DNA of 64,000 nt, from assembly GCA_963693305.1 (NCBI GenBank), contig OY855903.1:52041150-52105149 (forward strand), given 5' to 3'. Both the position numbers and the translations under genes were made by a program. Positions 21,795 through 32,566 of the stretch are shown piece after piece (the stretch's first letter is position 1; every line of letters begins with the position of its first letter). Origin of the DNA: Meandrina meandrites. Lineage: Eukaryota; Cnidaria; Anthozoa; Scleractinia; Meandrinidae. The notes under the pieces were generated by a model. It saw only the letters and a program-made list of their open reading frames with translations, was not told where the DNA came from and ran no database searches.

Positions 21795-22865
21795 CTTGTA
21801 ATCCCCTTTTAAGTACTGCTTTGCTTCCGTAAGTGATTCTTTCAGTTGAGTCGCTTTTTCATTCATCATGCTGGTTTGCGACAGGTTGTCGATAACTGCC
21901 CTCAGATCATCAAAAGCCCTTGTTCCTTCTGCTAGATAATTGTCCAGGCCTCGCATACACTTTCGTACAGAAGCACCGCAGCTCTCAGCGATCACTTTCA
22001 GCAAGGTGCTCTTCCCAAGTGGCTTGAATCCCGTCTCATGGCAGAAATGGAGGTACTGATCTACTAGACGAGATGGAATCAATAGCCTGATCACGTTAGG
22101 AATTTCCATGGTTTCACCAGACGTGAGTTGCAGTTTTCTCCTTCCGAACGGCAAGTCTTGAATTACATTTTGACTGGTGATAAATTCAATGAAGTGCTCG
22201 ACTTGACCAGGATCAATCCTTTGTCTCAGTATCGTATTCTTTTTTGCAATCTGTGAGGCAAGAGCTTCTGGTCCGTACTGGATTCCGTGACGGCGAGCTA
22301 CAGTGAAACGACTTCGGGAAAGGTCTGGTATCAGCTTCTGTAGATCGTTAAATGACAGCTTATCCGCTATGACGCTTAGGATATTTTTTCGCGTATTGGA
22401 ATGAGTAGCCTGCTTGTAACTTTCTATTAGTGCGGTCAACAGTGAGGATTCTGCTTTGGGCTCGTTGTAACGATCATTGATACCTGGCGGCGCCTTCAAA
22501 GCACTCCATAACAACCCTGCATCATTAGGCGCAATTACTTCAAGCACAGTGCTTACGACGTCTTCCATCTTCGATGTGTAATACTTGTGAGTTTTTGGTG
22601 TGGCTTCTACCCATCCTACATGAAGAGTGCGGGTTATCGGGCTGTGGCCCTCTAAACTCAGTAGCTTGTTTACAGCTTCGAGTTTCTCTGAGCTTCTTTG
22701 TTGGCTGTTGCCTACTAGGACTTCACCATCACTATCATCACTAGCATCATCTCCTGTGCCAACCATACTCCAGGAAACATCGAGCTTCTTGGGTGTGGTA
22801 GATAGTGCACTGACTGCACGAAGTCTTTGAATGCACCCAGCTTTACTCGGGCGGTCAACGGGGCT
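21795..22865 (-). CDS. Transposase-like protein, large central exon
   Basis: 1,071 nt, acceptor ctttttttag, donor AAG|gtaggg, phase 0 both sides, 357 codons. It begins SPVDRPSKAGCIQRLRAVSA, then an acidic stretch (GTGDDASDDSDGE), then a mostly helical region including ILSVIADKLSFNDLQKLIP, RFTVARRHGIQYGPEALASQ, FITSQNVIQDLPFGRRKLQL and VRKCMRGLDNYLAEGTRAFD. I recognise this combination (ITSxxVIQDLPFG, VRKxxxGLD) from uncharacterised repeat-encoded proteins of corals, but no named domain. It ends in a lysine-rich helix, AKQYLKGDYK. Confidence 0.75.
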
Positions 22866-22967
22866 CTAAAAAAAGACGGAAATAACCGCATATTTGGATA
22901 AATAGGCTGTAGAAAGCGCTCTTAGAGCTTATGATTAAAATCATTTTATATACTCACTGGTAATTAC

Positions 22968-23026
22968 CTGTGGAAGTTCTGGCTGTTTGCATGCGGCAAG
23001 AAGCCTCCTGCACTCTCGACAGACAG
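22968..23026 (-). CDS. Transposase-like protein, small exon completing a Cys motif
   Basis: 59 nt, acceptor tatgattcag, donor CAG|gtaatt, phase 1 to 0. It encodes AVCRECRRLLAACKQPELPQ. The C-x2-C completes the motif begun in the preceding exon (KLIPVGS-A-VCREC), so exon order and phase are well supported. Confidence 0.75.
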
Positions 23027-23241
23027 CTGAATCATAAAAAAGTAAATTCTTACTTAAAAAATGTATTTTAATTTAGTTCCGCACTTTTTAATGTACATCT
23101 ACGTCCTAACCTGCGAAAAAAACAATGTCATGTATTTGGGAGTGGACATTACTCTCCCACACTCACACCCCACTTCTTGGGCGGAGGAGGGTACGGGGGT
23201 ACTCCGCTTGAAAGAAGCACCTGAATAACAGACCGAAGATT

Positions 23242-23310
23242 GAACGAACGAACGAACGAACGAACGAACGAACGAACGAACGAACGAACGAACGAACGAA
23301 CGAACGAACG
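23242..23310. repeat. (GAAC)n microsatellite
   Basis: About 17 GAAC units followed by imperfect (GAAT)n and (GAGT)n tracts to 23450. It lies in an intron of the transposase gene and explains long SFVR-repeat frames on the minus strand. Confidence 0.95.
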
Positions 23311-23523
23311 ATTGACTGAGGAACAAATCAATAAATAAATCAATGAATGAGCGTTCAAACGAACGAAAAATCGAACGAACAACCAACGAGCGAGCGAGGG
23401 AGTGAGAGAGCGAGTGGAGTTAGTTAGTGAGTGAGTGAGTAAGTAGACGACAGAGTCGGTGATAACCCTCGTAAATGAAAGTTAATCAATTTAATTTAAC
23501 TTTGATTTTGGCTGTTATCATAC

Positions 23524-23742
23524 CAGATCCTACGGGAATGAGTTTTCCTGTCATCTCCTTGATATATTTGGATTGCTGCTTTACCAGGCCGCGGTCCCCT
23601 TTCATTGTACCCTTGTGGTGCGCCATTTCAGGTGGTACTTGGCAATGTTTACCCCGGCCTCTCCAGTAAATTCCTAGGCGATCTCTGTGGTGGTGACAAA
23701 TTGTTAGCTTCTGTGCTTCGTTGCGATTAACATCAAAAAATC
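23524..23742 (-). CDS. Transposase-like protein, exon 2 (Cys/His-rich)
   Basis: 219 nt, acceptor ttttttctag, donor CTG|gtatga, phase 1 to 1. It reads FFDVNRNEAQKLTICHHHRD and later GRGKHCQVPPEMAHHKG and KYIKEMTGKLIPVGS. The spaced C-H-H-H, C and later C-x2-C residues look like a zinc-binding module for DNA or protein contact; no named family was recognised. Confidence 0.72.
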
Positions 23743-23879
23743 CTAGAAAAAAGTATCCGCAGATGTTCAGTGCTTGATGTTAGCAAACTTAGTAAAAGCA
23801 CAACGCCTAGTGTGAGAATATACGCAAATTAGAATGAATAGCTAAATAATGGCACACGCCAAATGTTTTATTTACTTAC

Positions 23880-24069
23880 CAGCACGGCAAAGAATCAAAT
23901 CCATTTCGTCGCAGATTTCATCACTATTTTTGCCAAGTCCGTATGTTTGTACGTGCCTGGATATATTCCTATTACAGTCACTGAGTGTAACATTTTTTCC
24001 ACTGCAGCCAGAAACCTCCCCTTTGTGATTAGAAAATGGACAACTTTCCATGTTGATTACCTTCGCCAT
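23880..24069 (-). CDS. Transposase-like protein, first coding exon
   Basis: The start codon at 24069 (MAKVINMESCPFSNHKGEVS) is chosen because it is followed by a Cys/His pattern that fits the next exon; an in-frame ATG at 24051 is also possible. The donor CTG|gtaagt is consensus. The exon ends CDEMDLILCRA-G and joins exon 2 in phase 1. The right terminal inverted repeat begins about 0.7 kb upstream, so the transposon end probably supplies the promoter. Confidence 0.68.
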
Positions 24070-24746
24070 ATGCAAATTTTCTTTACAAAACAGATTTGAT
24101 CGATAGTACAAATACACTTCCGGTCAGCATCTCTTTTTTTCAAAAACTCCCCCTCGAAATAAATACTTATAGCAATAAAACGACAAACACTAAATACAGG
24201 TGTCAGGTATAAACAAACAAAGTCATTAACCTAGAGAATAAAAATCTGTTTTAGAAGCAGAGGCGGGTTGACAAGTTCGCTGCATTTTTTTTAATTGGCG
24301 ACTAATTGAAAATTCGAACTCGGTAATTTCTGATGTGTACGCTATTGTCTGCTAGTGCCCAGATCAGTGACAGATCAAAACATACACTCTATCATTTATA
24401 TCGAAAAAACAATGACTAAGCAACAAAATAAACCCCAGGAACAATGATAAAGGCTGTTTTCTCTAAAGCTGCAAAACCAAACAAACCAGAAAATTACAAG
24501 TGTATCGGGTCAGCAGTCTTGCTACTTGCATTTCCGGTGTGCTTCGACTTTGTAAACAAGTTCTTAGCTTCACTCGTCTACGGGTACGCCTCAATTTTAG
24601 CCAAGCGAGTTGCACTGGGTTGTTTACAGGCAAGTCTCTGCTAAGTTCAGTAATCTTAATACGTTTATCTAACTCTCTGGATGGAAAATATTGCTGAATT
24701 TTGATCCATGGCGGTAAACAACACAAGTATCACGAATGTCTTCTTT

Positions 24747-25663
24747 TGACATGGCGGCGAACTGTTGTTTACCAAGTATGCCGATGTATCATCATTTGTG
24801 GTCCCAATCGCAGAAAAATGGATTTCGATGTGGCAAACTGTTAAATATGGCTTCTCTGTGCTTAATTTGGTCAAGAAAATGGAGGGAGCGAAAGCGAGAT
24901 TCACACGACAAATCGACTTGAAGAAATTGTCAAAACTTGCAAGGTAGGCTTTTGTATTAATTTAGATTTCACCAAATTCGCGAGCCAGAACCTCATTAAT
25001 CACATTTACGTAACAGACCAGGTGATAGAAATTTATTTTTAAGCTGATTTCATCCCTCTTAAACCATTTAAGGCCAAGTAGTGCGGCCTTCAAAATGGCC
25101 AATGTTGCATTTTTTTGCAATTTGCCTTGTATGTCATGAACGCCCATGGTCAAAATATAACTTTCCCCAAAAAGATATTATGATATTTAGAAACTACAAT
25201 ATCCGCTTTAGCTTTGCTGCTAATTTGGTTTCAAGAAAATGAGTACTTTGGGAAATATTGCGAAATTGGTTGTGCTTGATTTCCCCGCTGGTCAAAATGG
25301 CCGACAGGCATTATGATAAAGGGCCAATTTTCTCCATGTTAATAAACTGCAAAATATTTTTATAATGATATTTATAAACTAGAAGAATAACTCTACATTC
25401 TGTTGGAATTTCGTTTGATTTGGTTTACATTCACCCGAGAACTAGGCTCGTATATTTCTACTTTTTGAGAGTGAAATTTTAGCTCAAAACATGAACCTGA
25501 GGCTTGCGTGACCAAGTGCGGTTACCATGACAACAATACATCTGCCAATCAAAATATGCTCGTTTTTGTTCATTCCCCGAGGTAACCTACCTCCACACAA
25601 AAAATGAAGGGGGGTTAAAAATTTTCATTTCCAACTTTGCTTCACTTTCTCAGAGAAGTGTTC
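24747..25663 (-). repeat. Right terminal inverted repeat of the 10.6-kb transposon
   Basis: Reverse complement of 15071-15999. The inner 200 bases carry a plus-strand open frame (AEKWISMWQTVKYGFSVLNL onward) ending at a consensus-like donor AAG|gtaggc; the donor is preserved in the left copy but the frame is not. Confidence 0.85.
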
Positions 25664-25969
25664 TTAACGGCGCTGAGCAAGTGAAAATAATTCTCAGACA
25701 AGCATTACAATTACAAAGCACTGCACAAGCAGGTTTACAGCAGAGCCACAACAATGTAAGCAGTGAAACTAAAATAAATATTGTATCCCGCTATTACACA
25801 TTCGAGTCAAATTTAGTTTTGTGAGTTTGAGCTAACTGTCAAACGAAATTTCGCGTTTATTTAGTCAAAACAACGGAAAGAAAATAAATCAGGAAATCAA
25901 GAGCAAAGTAGTATTCAGTACGGCAACCAACCAGTCGAAACAAATAGCAACAAAAATGACAAAACTTAC

Positions 25970-28347
25970 GCGGTACGATGACTGAAAGCTGGAGATCTTG
26001 CTCTGACGTACAGCTTCAGTCAAATCATTCACTTGTTCCTTTGTCATCTTAACATCTTCAAGCCACAGTTTCTTCAGGTGAGGAACACGGCTGAGTTGCC
26101 GTATGAGATCACTTACTCCTTCACAAAGAGGGTTAAATGACAAGTTGAGCACAAGCAAGTTAGGAGCCTGGTGCAGAGATCTGGTGATGATAGCAACAGC
26201 CTTGGCTGTCAAATTGATATTCACAAGTGATAAGCACTCAAGTCTGTGTGTAAAGTTAATACGCGAGACCAGACTCTCTGTTAACTGAGGAGCGGCACCT
26301 GCTTCACCACGAGTCCCATAAATCACTATTAATACTGGGGAAGCCACAAAAGGTAAAATCTCAATGAACGTTTCCATCTCTTGGCTTTTTAAATCATAAA
26401 TTTGAATACGACTGACACGGGACAAGCAATGTCGAGGTGCAACAGTGGTGCTATCATTGCTGTCAGTCAAACACAAAGCAGTTCTGTTGTCTTGTTTATT
26501 TGACTGGTCACCAACTGGCTTCTTCTTCTGAGTTGACTCTGGTGATGAAATGAGCTCCTTTAACATTTCAGTTGGAAAAGTAAAGCCGGGGCCCCTCGAA
26601 ATGCTATCAGTGTAAATGTTCATTTTCCCTTCGTTCTTCAGGAAAAACTCATGTACTGGACAAAATGGATACTTTTTCAGAAAATCCGAGGCTTTCTTTT
26701 CACCCGAACAGCTGACAACAACTGCGTTTACATCTTCCACTACAGTGATCAAGTCACGATACCTTTGTTCTGGATGCTTGTTTATAGAAGAGTATTTAAA
26801 GAAAATAAACTCTGGCGTTGGGGCAGATTTCAGCAGATGTTCATTGGCAACACTATGCAGCTGGTCTGGATCAAGAAATAAAACACCTCCGACGTAGGAC
26901 AGAAACATGGAGTAGAGGTCTCGTCTCTTCTCGACTGCACAGCACAAAAAGCTGTGTAAAATAAGATTTAGAAACTGTTCTTGCTGTTTTGATAAATCGC
27001 CAGTAGAAGGCGGCTCAGTGAAGTTGTACTCTATCAGACCTTCCTTCTTTCCTACCATCCCCAGATGACTTAGAACAGGGCATGCAGCTTCGGCTGACAG
27101 CTCACAGACAAATTTGAGAACTTCAATCATCTTGACAATCTTTTCAAACGAGTCAACTTCGGACAGACAGCTTGTACTTTCTTCTTTTGACAACACCTCC
27201 TTGAGATAAAAGGCAGCAAGGTACTCCTGTATGGATTTGTGAATAAAAAAAAGACCTTTCTCGCGAATCAAGCTTTTGAGATTTAGAATTTGGAAAAGTC
27301 CTGCTTCGATTAATTTCTTAATTAAAGGATCCTCCACGGGTAGTTCGGAACAATGCAAATAAAAACAACCACGCAAAAGTGCATCGAACGCAAGCCTTCC
27401 TAAAAAATAGAACTTTTCTTTGTAGGCATCTACCTGGTCAGTTTGTTCTGAATCACCATGTCTTTCGTTCATGTGATTAAATAACGTCTGAATAAAATTT
27501 GTGTAAATGTTGGCTCGCGATTTTGACAGTACTGTGTGATCGGGTTTATTGTTCCAGAGTATGCACAGCATCAACAGAAGAAGAGGTATTTCTGCTACGT
27601 TTTGGAGATCTTTTTCTTTTAAGTCATTTACAAACTCCCTAACATCTTTTTCATCTTTCAGAAGCTTTCTGGCAAACTTTTCAATTTGATCGTCGCTATC
27701 AAACCCATTTATTTCGAACTGGACATGGCTGTCTATTGTTAACTTGCCAGATTGTAGTTCCCGTGTTGTCATAATGACGTGACAATCTCTCAACAGTCTG
27801 CTCTCCCAGATGTCAACAACAGGCGATGATGTTCCTGCACTGTATTCATCATAGCCATCAAAAATGAGCAACACTTTTTCCTGATTGTTACGGATGTAAT
27901 GATACAAGTTATCGACTGAAATCGTGCTATCACTTGCCAGCAGCTCAGAAGCCATTAAAACAGCACGGAAGTCTTGCAAATCACAAACATCTCGCAACTT
28001 AATTAGAAGCACAAGATCAAACCTTCTGAAGACTTCGTTGCTCTGTTGTGACCAATCGAAAATAGTTTTCTGGGTGAAAACAGTTTTTCCAATTCCTGGG
28101 CGGCCATACACCAATATCCGCCTAGGGTTGCGATAATGTTTATCGCCCTTGAATATGTCGGTGTAGTCTTTAAGTCTCTTTTTTGTCACTCCACTAGCCT
28201 TCTTGTCATCTTTGACCCAAGATAACTGTGTGTATATCTCAGAAATAGGAACAACAGACTCTGAGTCCCATGGGATGGTTTTAACCTTACTTCTGGTATT
28301 GTAAATATTCTGAAGCTGTCTTTGGCATTCCTTAAGGTCAAAAGGTT
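25970..28347 (-). CDS. NACHT NTPase plus leucine-rich repeats (NLR-like receptor), main exon
   Basis: 2,378 nt, acceptor attttgcag, donor CGC|gtaagt, phase 1 to 0, 793 codons. It starts EPFDLKECQRQLQNIYNTRS, then a conserved lead-in (SEIYTQLSWVKDDKKASG). The NACHT domain follows: Walker A GRPGIGKT (exon residues 82-89), Walker B LLIFDGYDE (160-168), a sensor-1-like VIMTTR, and a winged-helix/superhelical region with FIHKSIQEYLAAFYL. After about 300 further residues come two to three LRRs (LECLSLVNINL, LLVLNLSFNPL, LKKLWLEDVKM). NLRs are intracellular sensors that oligomerise through NACHT; cnidarians have large NLR repertoires. No frameshift or stop. The next exon must lie beyond the 10.6-kb transposon. 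Confidence 0.9.
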
Positions 28348-28796
28348 CTGCAAAATAAAAACATGAAAATGAGCATGTACCGAAGAGATAAGTGGCTCAG
28401 CTGGTGTATTCATATCATGTAATGGGACATCCTGACGTCATATAAAATACTGACGTTACCCTCTGGAGTTTTTTTTTTCCAAGAAGTTTTTGTTCTCGTA
28501 TCATTTAAATTATTACTTGTTTTTAATTTTTCTTTAGTGTGGATGGCAAAAAGCTTCCCTTCGTGGATATTCACAATCTTCATCGATGGCTGGTGTTGGG
28601 AATAAGGCAGACTAGCAATTTAAGTAGTAATTATTTACTTCATGAATTTTACTCAATCAATTCGTAACAGCTGTCTGCTAAATTTATTTTTCCTCCAGAA
28701 AACCAAACTAAAATTCCTTTACCAAGAACGGCATCACACTATGATACCGTCTGGATTATGTTTCTAATTAACACGTCCCATCTGTAATACGCCTTA
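28348..28796. other. Intron sequence upstream of the NACHT exon
   Basis: No coding exon, only an AT-rich spacer. It is one of the few unique stretches left in the 14.3-kb intron. Confidence 0.5.
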
Positions 28797-30909
28797 AGCT
28801 GTGTTCACACTAGGCCGAAACATGATTACTCTGATCACGAATCAAACATGTTTCACTATGAAAAGTGTTCACATCAGGCAGTGCATTGCGCGAATCATGA
28901 TTGAAACATGATTATTCTGATCATGATTGAAACTACCTCGTGAACACATTAAAAATGGCGGACATGCGGTGAGGAGGCGAGTGCCCAAAAGCTTCAAAAT
29001 TGGGCCTTCTTTGAGCTTCTATGGGACCACATGTTTATTTAAAATATGGGCTAATGAATCGATACAACAGGAATTAACGGCGATGGGTAGAAAGCAGAAT
29101 ATTTGGCAGAACATAGCCACGAATGCTTACGACGGCGGATACAAGGGGAGAGGACAAAACATGGACCCCTGGTCCATGGACCCCCTCTTTGGACCGGGTC
29201 CATGGACCCCCTTCATGGACCAGGTCCATGGACCCTCTCCATGGACCGGGTCCATGGACCCCCATTTTTTTTTATTATTTTTCTGTTTCATTTCCTGTTT
29301 TCTGTTTTCTTCTATTTGTCTTTTTTATTTTTTTTTAACAAAAAAAAAAGAAAATTAGAAGAAAAAAGAAATAAAATTAAAGCACACAAAGCCAAATCAC
29401 ACGGACCCCTCATTTTTTTCATTTTTTGTTTCCTATTTTTTCTATTTTCATTCTTTTTAACGAAAAAAAAAACAGAAAAAATAATAAAAAATAAAAGTAA
29501 AACACACAAAGCTAGTCTCCTTCGCAGCCGTTGTGTGGGCTCATCACGCAACGCTCCCTCCTCCACCAGTTGGGGGAGGGAGCGTTGCGTGACGAGCCCA
29601 AACAACGGCTGCGAAGGAGACTAACACAAAGCCAAATCACAGTGATTTCTTATTTTTAATATAATTAATGATAATAATTAATCAACTTGTAGTTTTTTTT
29701 TCAAAAATAAAGCTACAACAGTCTCTGGCTAGGCCGGACAAAGACAAGTATGTCATCTGTGATAAGATCAATACATCTTGCAACAGTATTAAAGCCGGGC
29801 CCGGCATTGCAAATATAAATGCAAGCAATTAACATTTTCACGGAATATTTCAGACCTTGTCCTTCCAGAGCGAACACTTTGAGAACTTAAAGCATATCTT
29901 GCAAATAGAAAGGATCCAAAAAACCGCATTTATAGCGAAATGTGTGGCAAATTATGGGGCTTGAAGTGGCAAACTTTACAAACAGGAAACTGTGCAGACC
30001 TATATATATAAACCTCTAGACATTTGCTTGACCACAGTCTTACGGCTCTACTCAACTAAAAGTGCCTCCAAATGATACAACATAAAGTGCCCTTCAGAAA
30101 CAAGTGAGAAGCTTAAAGGTCAAAAGACCGAACACAATACGGCCAATGTACAAATTTCACGAACGTAGGAGTCGTGAAGGCCTGTCACCTTTATCATACC
30201 AATCATCAACAAAAACATTTTGTCCCGCAAAACAAAGACATTTTGTCCCACTGTTGCAGCCGCCCGCCTCGCGTCGCCAGCAAAAAACAACAAAGTAGTA
30301 TTTCTTTACAACTTATTTTGAAAGATGGAAAAATAGGGTGTCCATGGACCCAGTCATTGTGATTTGGCTTTGTGTGATTTATTTTTTTATAAAAAAAAAT
30401 AGAAAAATAGTAAAAAAAAAAGCAAACAAGAAATGAAAAATAAAAAATAAAAAAATAAAAAAATAGGGGGTCCATGGACCCGGTCCAAAGAGGGGGTCCA
30501 TGGACCAGGGGTCCATATTTTGTCCTCTCCCGGATACAAGCGCACAGCATTGCAATGCAAAAACAAACTTCACAAAAATTTCTTCTTTTACCGAAGATAG
30601 CATAAATACTGACAATACTGTCTCCTTGCTAAACGCTTGAAAGCCCTGCTCCATCAAAGGGCTACAAAATACATAGAAAGACAAAGATTTCACGGAAACT
30701 TTATTGCAATATCGAGCTATAGTTTTCGGTTGAAGTGTACAAGATTTATGCAAGAACCGTAAAACCGCATAAATTACACACCAGGCATGAAACGTGTATG
30801 AAACTGACACCTAATGTGAACAATACAATAACAAGCATGTTTAGGTGAAACATGTTTCGTTGAAACATGCTTAGTGTAAACATGTTTCGGCTTAAATGTG
30901 AACACAGCT
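28797..30909. mobile_element. Harbinger-like non-autonomous element with TTA target duplication
   Basis: The left end AGCTGTGTTCACACTAGGCC and the right end (reverse complement) AGCTGTGTTCACATTTAAGC are inverted, flanked by TTA at 28794-28796 and 30910-30912. A three-base TWA target points to PIF/Harbinger. Inner inverted blocks contain clusters of the palindrome GGTCCATGGACC (29155-29262 and 30338-30520) followed by T-rich/A-rich tracts. No transposase; open frames here come from the repeats. Confidence 0.7.
29513..29623. mobile_element. 111-bp Mutator-like MITE with 9-bp target duplication
   Basis: TAGTCTCCTTCGCAGCCGTT at the left and AACGGCTGCGAAGGAGACTA at the right are perfect inverted repeats, followed inward by CTCGTCACGCAACGCTCCCT-type sequence that also pairs. 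ACACAAAGC occurs immediately on both sides. A related unoccupied sequence (CACACAAAGCCAAATCAC) is present at 29382-29400. Confidence 0.8.
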
Positions 30910-30947
30910 TTAGTTTCCTAAACCTGACGGTCCCCAAGCCTTGTTTA

Positions 30948-31612
30948 TGTGACCTTGAAGGGTCACAGGGCAGCAACTAGGAGCCTTTCCGAACGCACAA
31001 ACTGATGTCAAATGTACGGAGTGTACAAAGTCAACAACAACAACAACTGCGAGTAGATCCAAATGACGTTTATTCTTGTAGAAGTAACGAACTAGAAAAT
31101 AGCGATGATAGATGATATGCGAAGAGGTTTGTCTATAGTTTCGTGTGATTCGAACTAAAAAGCAATAACAAAGAAAACCTATTGTACGTTTGATATACTA
31201 GCCGATAACACAAAGCCTAGTGAAATCACTTAAATTAACCGATAAAACACAATAGAGATAATTACAAATAAATCATGCGAGACAAAGAAACATAACAACT
31301 TACTTTGGTCAAGCTCCTATGATAGCTTACGTAGCAGAGAAATGAAATAGCTTCCGTGGTTGAAATAGCACTCTAGCTTCTCTCGATAGCAAATAGCAAC
31401 TCACTGAACTTAATTTGTAATGCCTATTATAAAGCAAACATGTAACGCGAGAATCTAAACTTCAAGTTACTTACGTAACATCGATCATTATGTAATTATT
31501 ACGGCTACTGAAAAACGTGATCAAAGATAAACACTAAACAAATGTAAACAATCAAGCGAATCAATAAATGAAAGAATAAAGGATAAAACAAACGAACGTT
31601 TCAAAACTAACA
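30948..31612 (-). repeat. BEL/Pao 3' LTR
   Basis: 665 bp, ends TGTGACCTTGAAGGG...AACTAACA as written on the plus strand. It differs from the other LTR at only about two positions noticed by eye (near 31157 and 31336). Confidence 0.9.
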
Positions 31613-31762
31613 TTCCGGCCCCTTTAAAGGCGGATAAACTTTTAGCCTTTAACAAAGATAAAACACGAGGTTTGAAACGTACTAACGCTAACGAACAAAT
31701 GTTTACTAAATCAATAAGAGTCTTCATTTACTCATGAAGTATTTGCAAACAAATGCAAATGT

Positions 31763-32566
31763 TCAAGCGGCTTCCAACAGTACAATCTTGTCGATTGGGC
31801 GTACCAGAACGGTTGTTCTCGTCTTAACTTTGGCACTTCTAACCAGTCCGTCCCTCTTGTTTGTGTACACTTCAAGAATTCGACCCAAGGGCCAGGAGCT
31901 GTGCGGGACACTTTCATCGAGTACGAGAACAAGGTCGTTGACCGCAAAGTTCTTGGCTGCGTTGCTCCACTTCCGTCTTTCCTGTAGCGCTGGTAGATAT
32001 TCACGGACCCATCGCCTCCAAAACACGTCGGCCAGGTATTGCACTTGTCTCCATCTGCGACGAGAATAGCTGTCTTCTTTAACGAACCGACCAGGGGGGA
32101 GGGTAGGACCCGATCGCAATAGCAATAGATGATTGGGTGTGAGGGCCTCGGGATCTCTGGGGTCATCGGATACTTTCGTAATCGGCCGGCTGTTGATGAT
32201 CGCTTCCACTTCGCACATTAGCGTTAGGAGACCTTCGTCGTCCAAAGGCTGTTCCTTAACGAGAGCCTTCATTACCTTCCGTACGGTCCGAATACAGCGT
32301 TCCCACACACCTCCATGATGGGAGCCCGCGGGAGGATTGAAAATCCACTTGATATTCTTTGCAAGCAGGAATTCATGGATCTTCTCTTGATTCCAGTCGC
32401 GAGCCGCTTCACGTATCTCTCTCTCTCCTTTCACAAAATTTCCACCATTGTCGGATCTCATCAGCAGCGGTTGGCCTCTTCTTGCAATGAATTGCCTGAA
32501 AGCTTCGATGAATGAATCTGTATCCAGGCTGTGCGCGACTTCGATGTGGATCGAATTGTCAAGCAC
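31763..32566 (-). pseudogene. BEL/Pao integrase C-terminal part, out of frame with the rest of pol
   Basis: It carries the integrase core after the break: IHIEVAHSLDTDSF, the second catalytic aspartate in SDNGGNF, the glutamate-bearing helix after GSHHGGVWERCIRTVRK, and a C-terminal DUF5641-like region (PNHLLLLRSGPTLPPGRF, WRQVQYLADVFWRRW, NDLVLVLDE, WPLGRILEVYTNKRDGLVR). It ends LLEAA with stop at 31763. The upstream frame reaches the same point in another phase, so one small indel near 32551 breaks the polyprotein within integrase. Confidence 0.85.

Noticed and set aside
23099..23386. SFVR-repeat ORFs
   Set aside because: Translation of the (GAAC)n microsatellite in an intron.
29074..29624. 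Overlapping ORFs rich in HGPGPW/MDP repeats
   Set aside because: By-products of repeated GGTCCATGGACC palindromes and homopolymer tracts.
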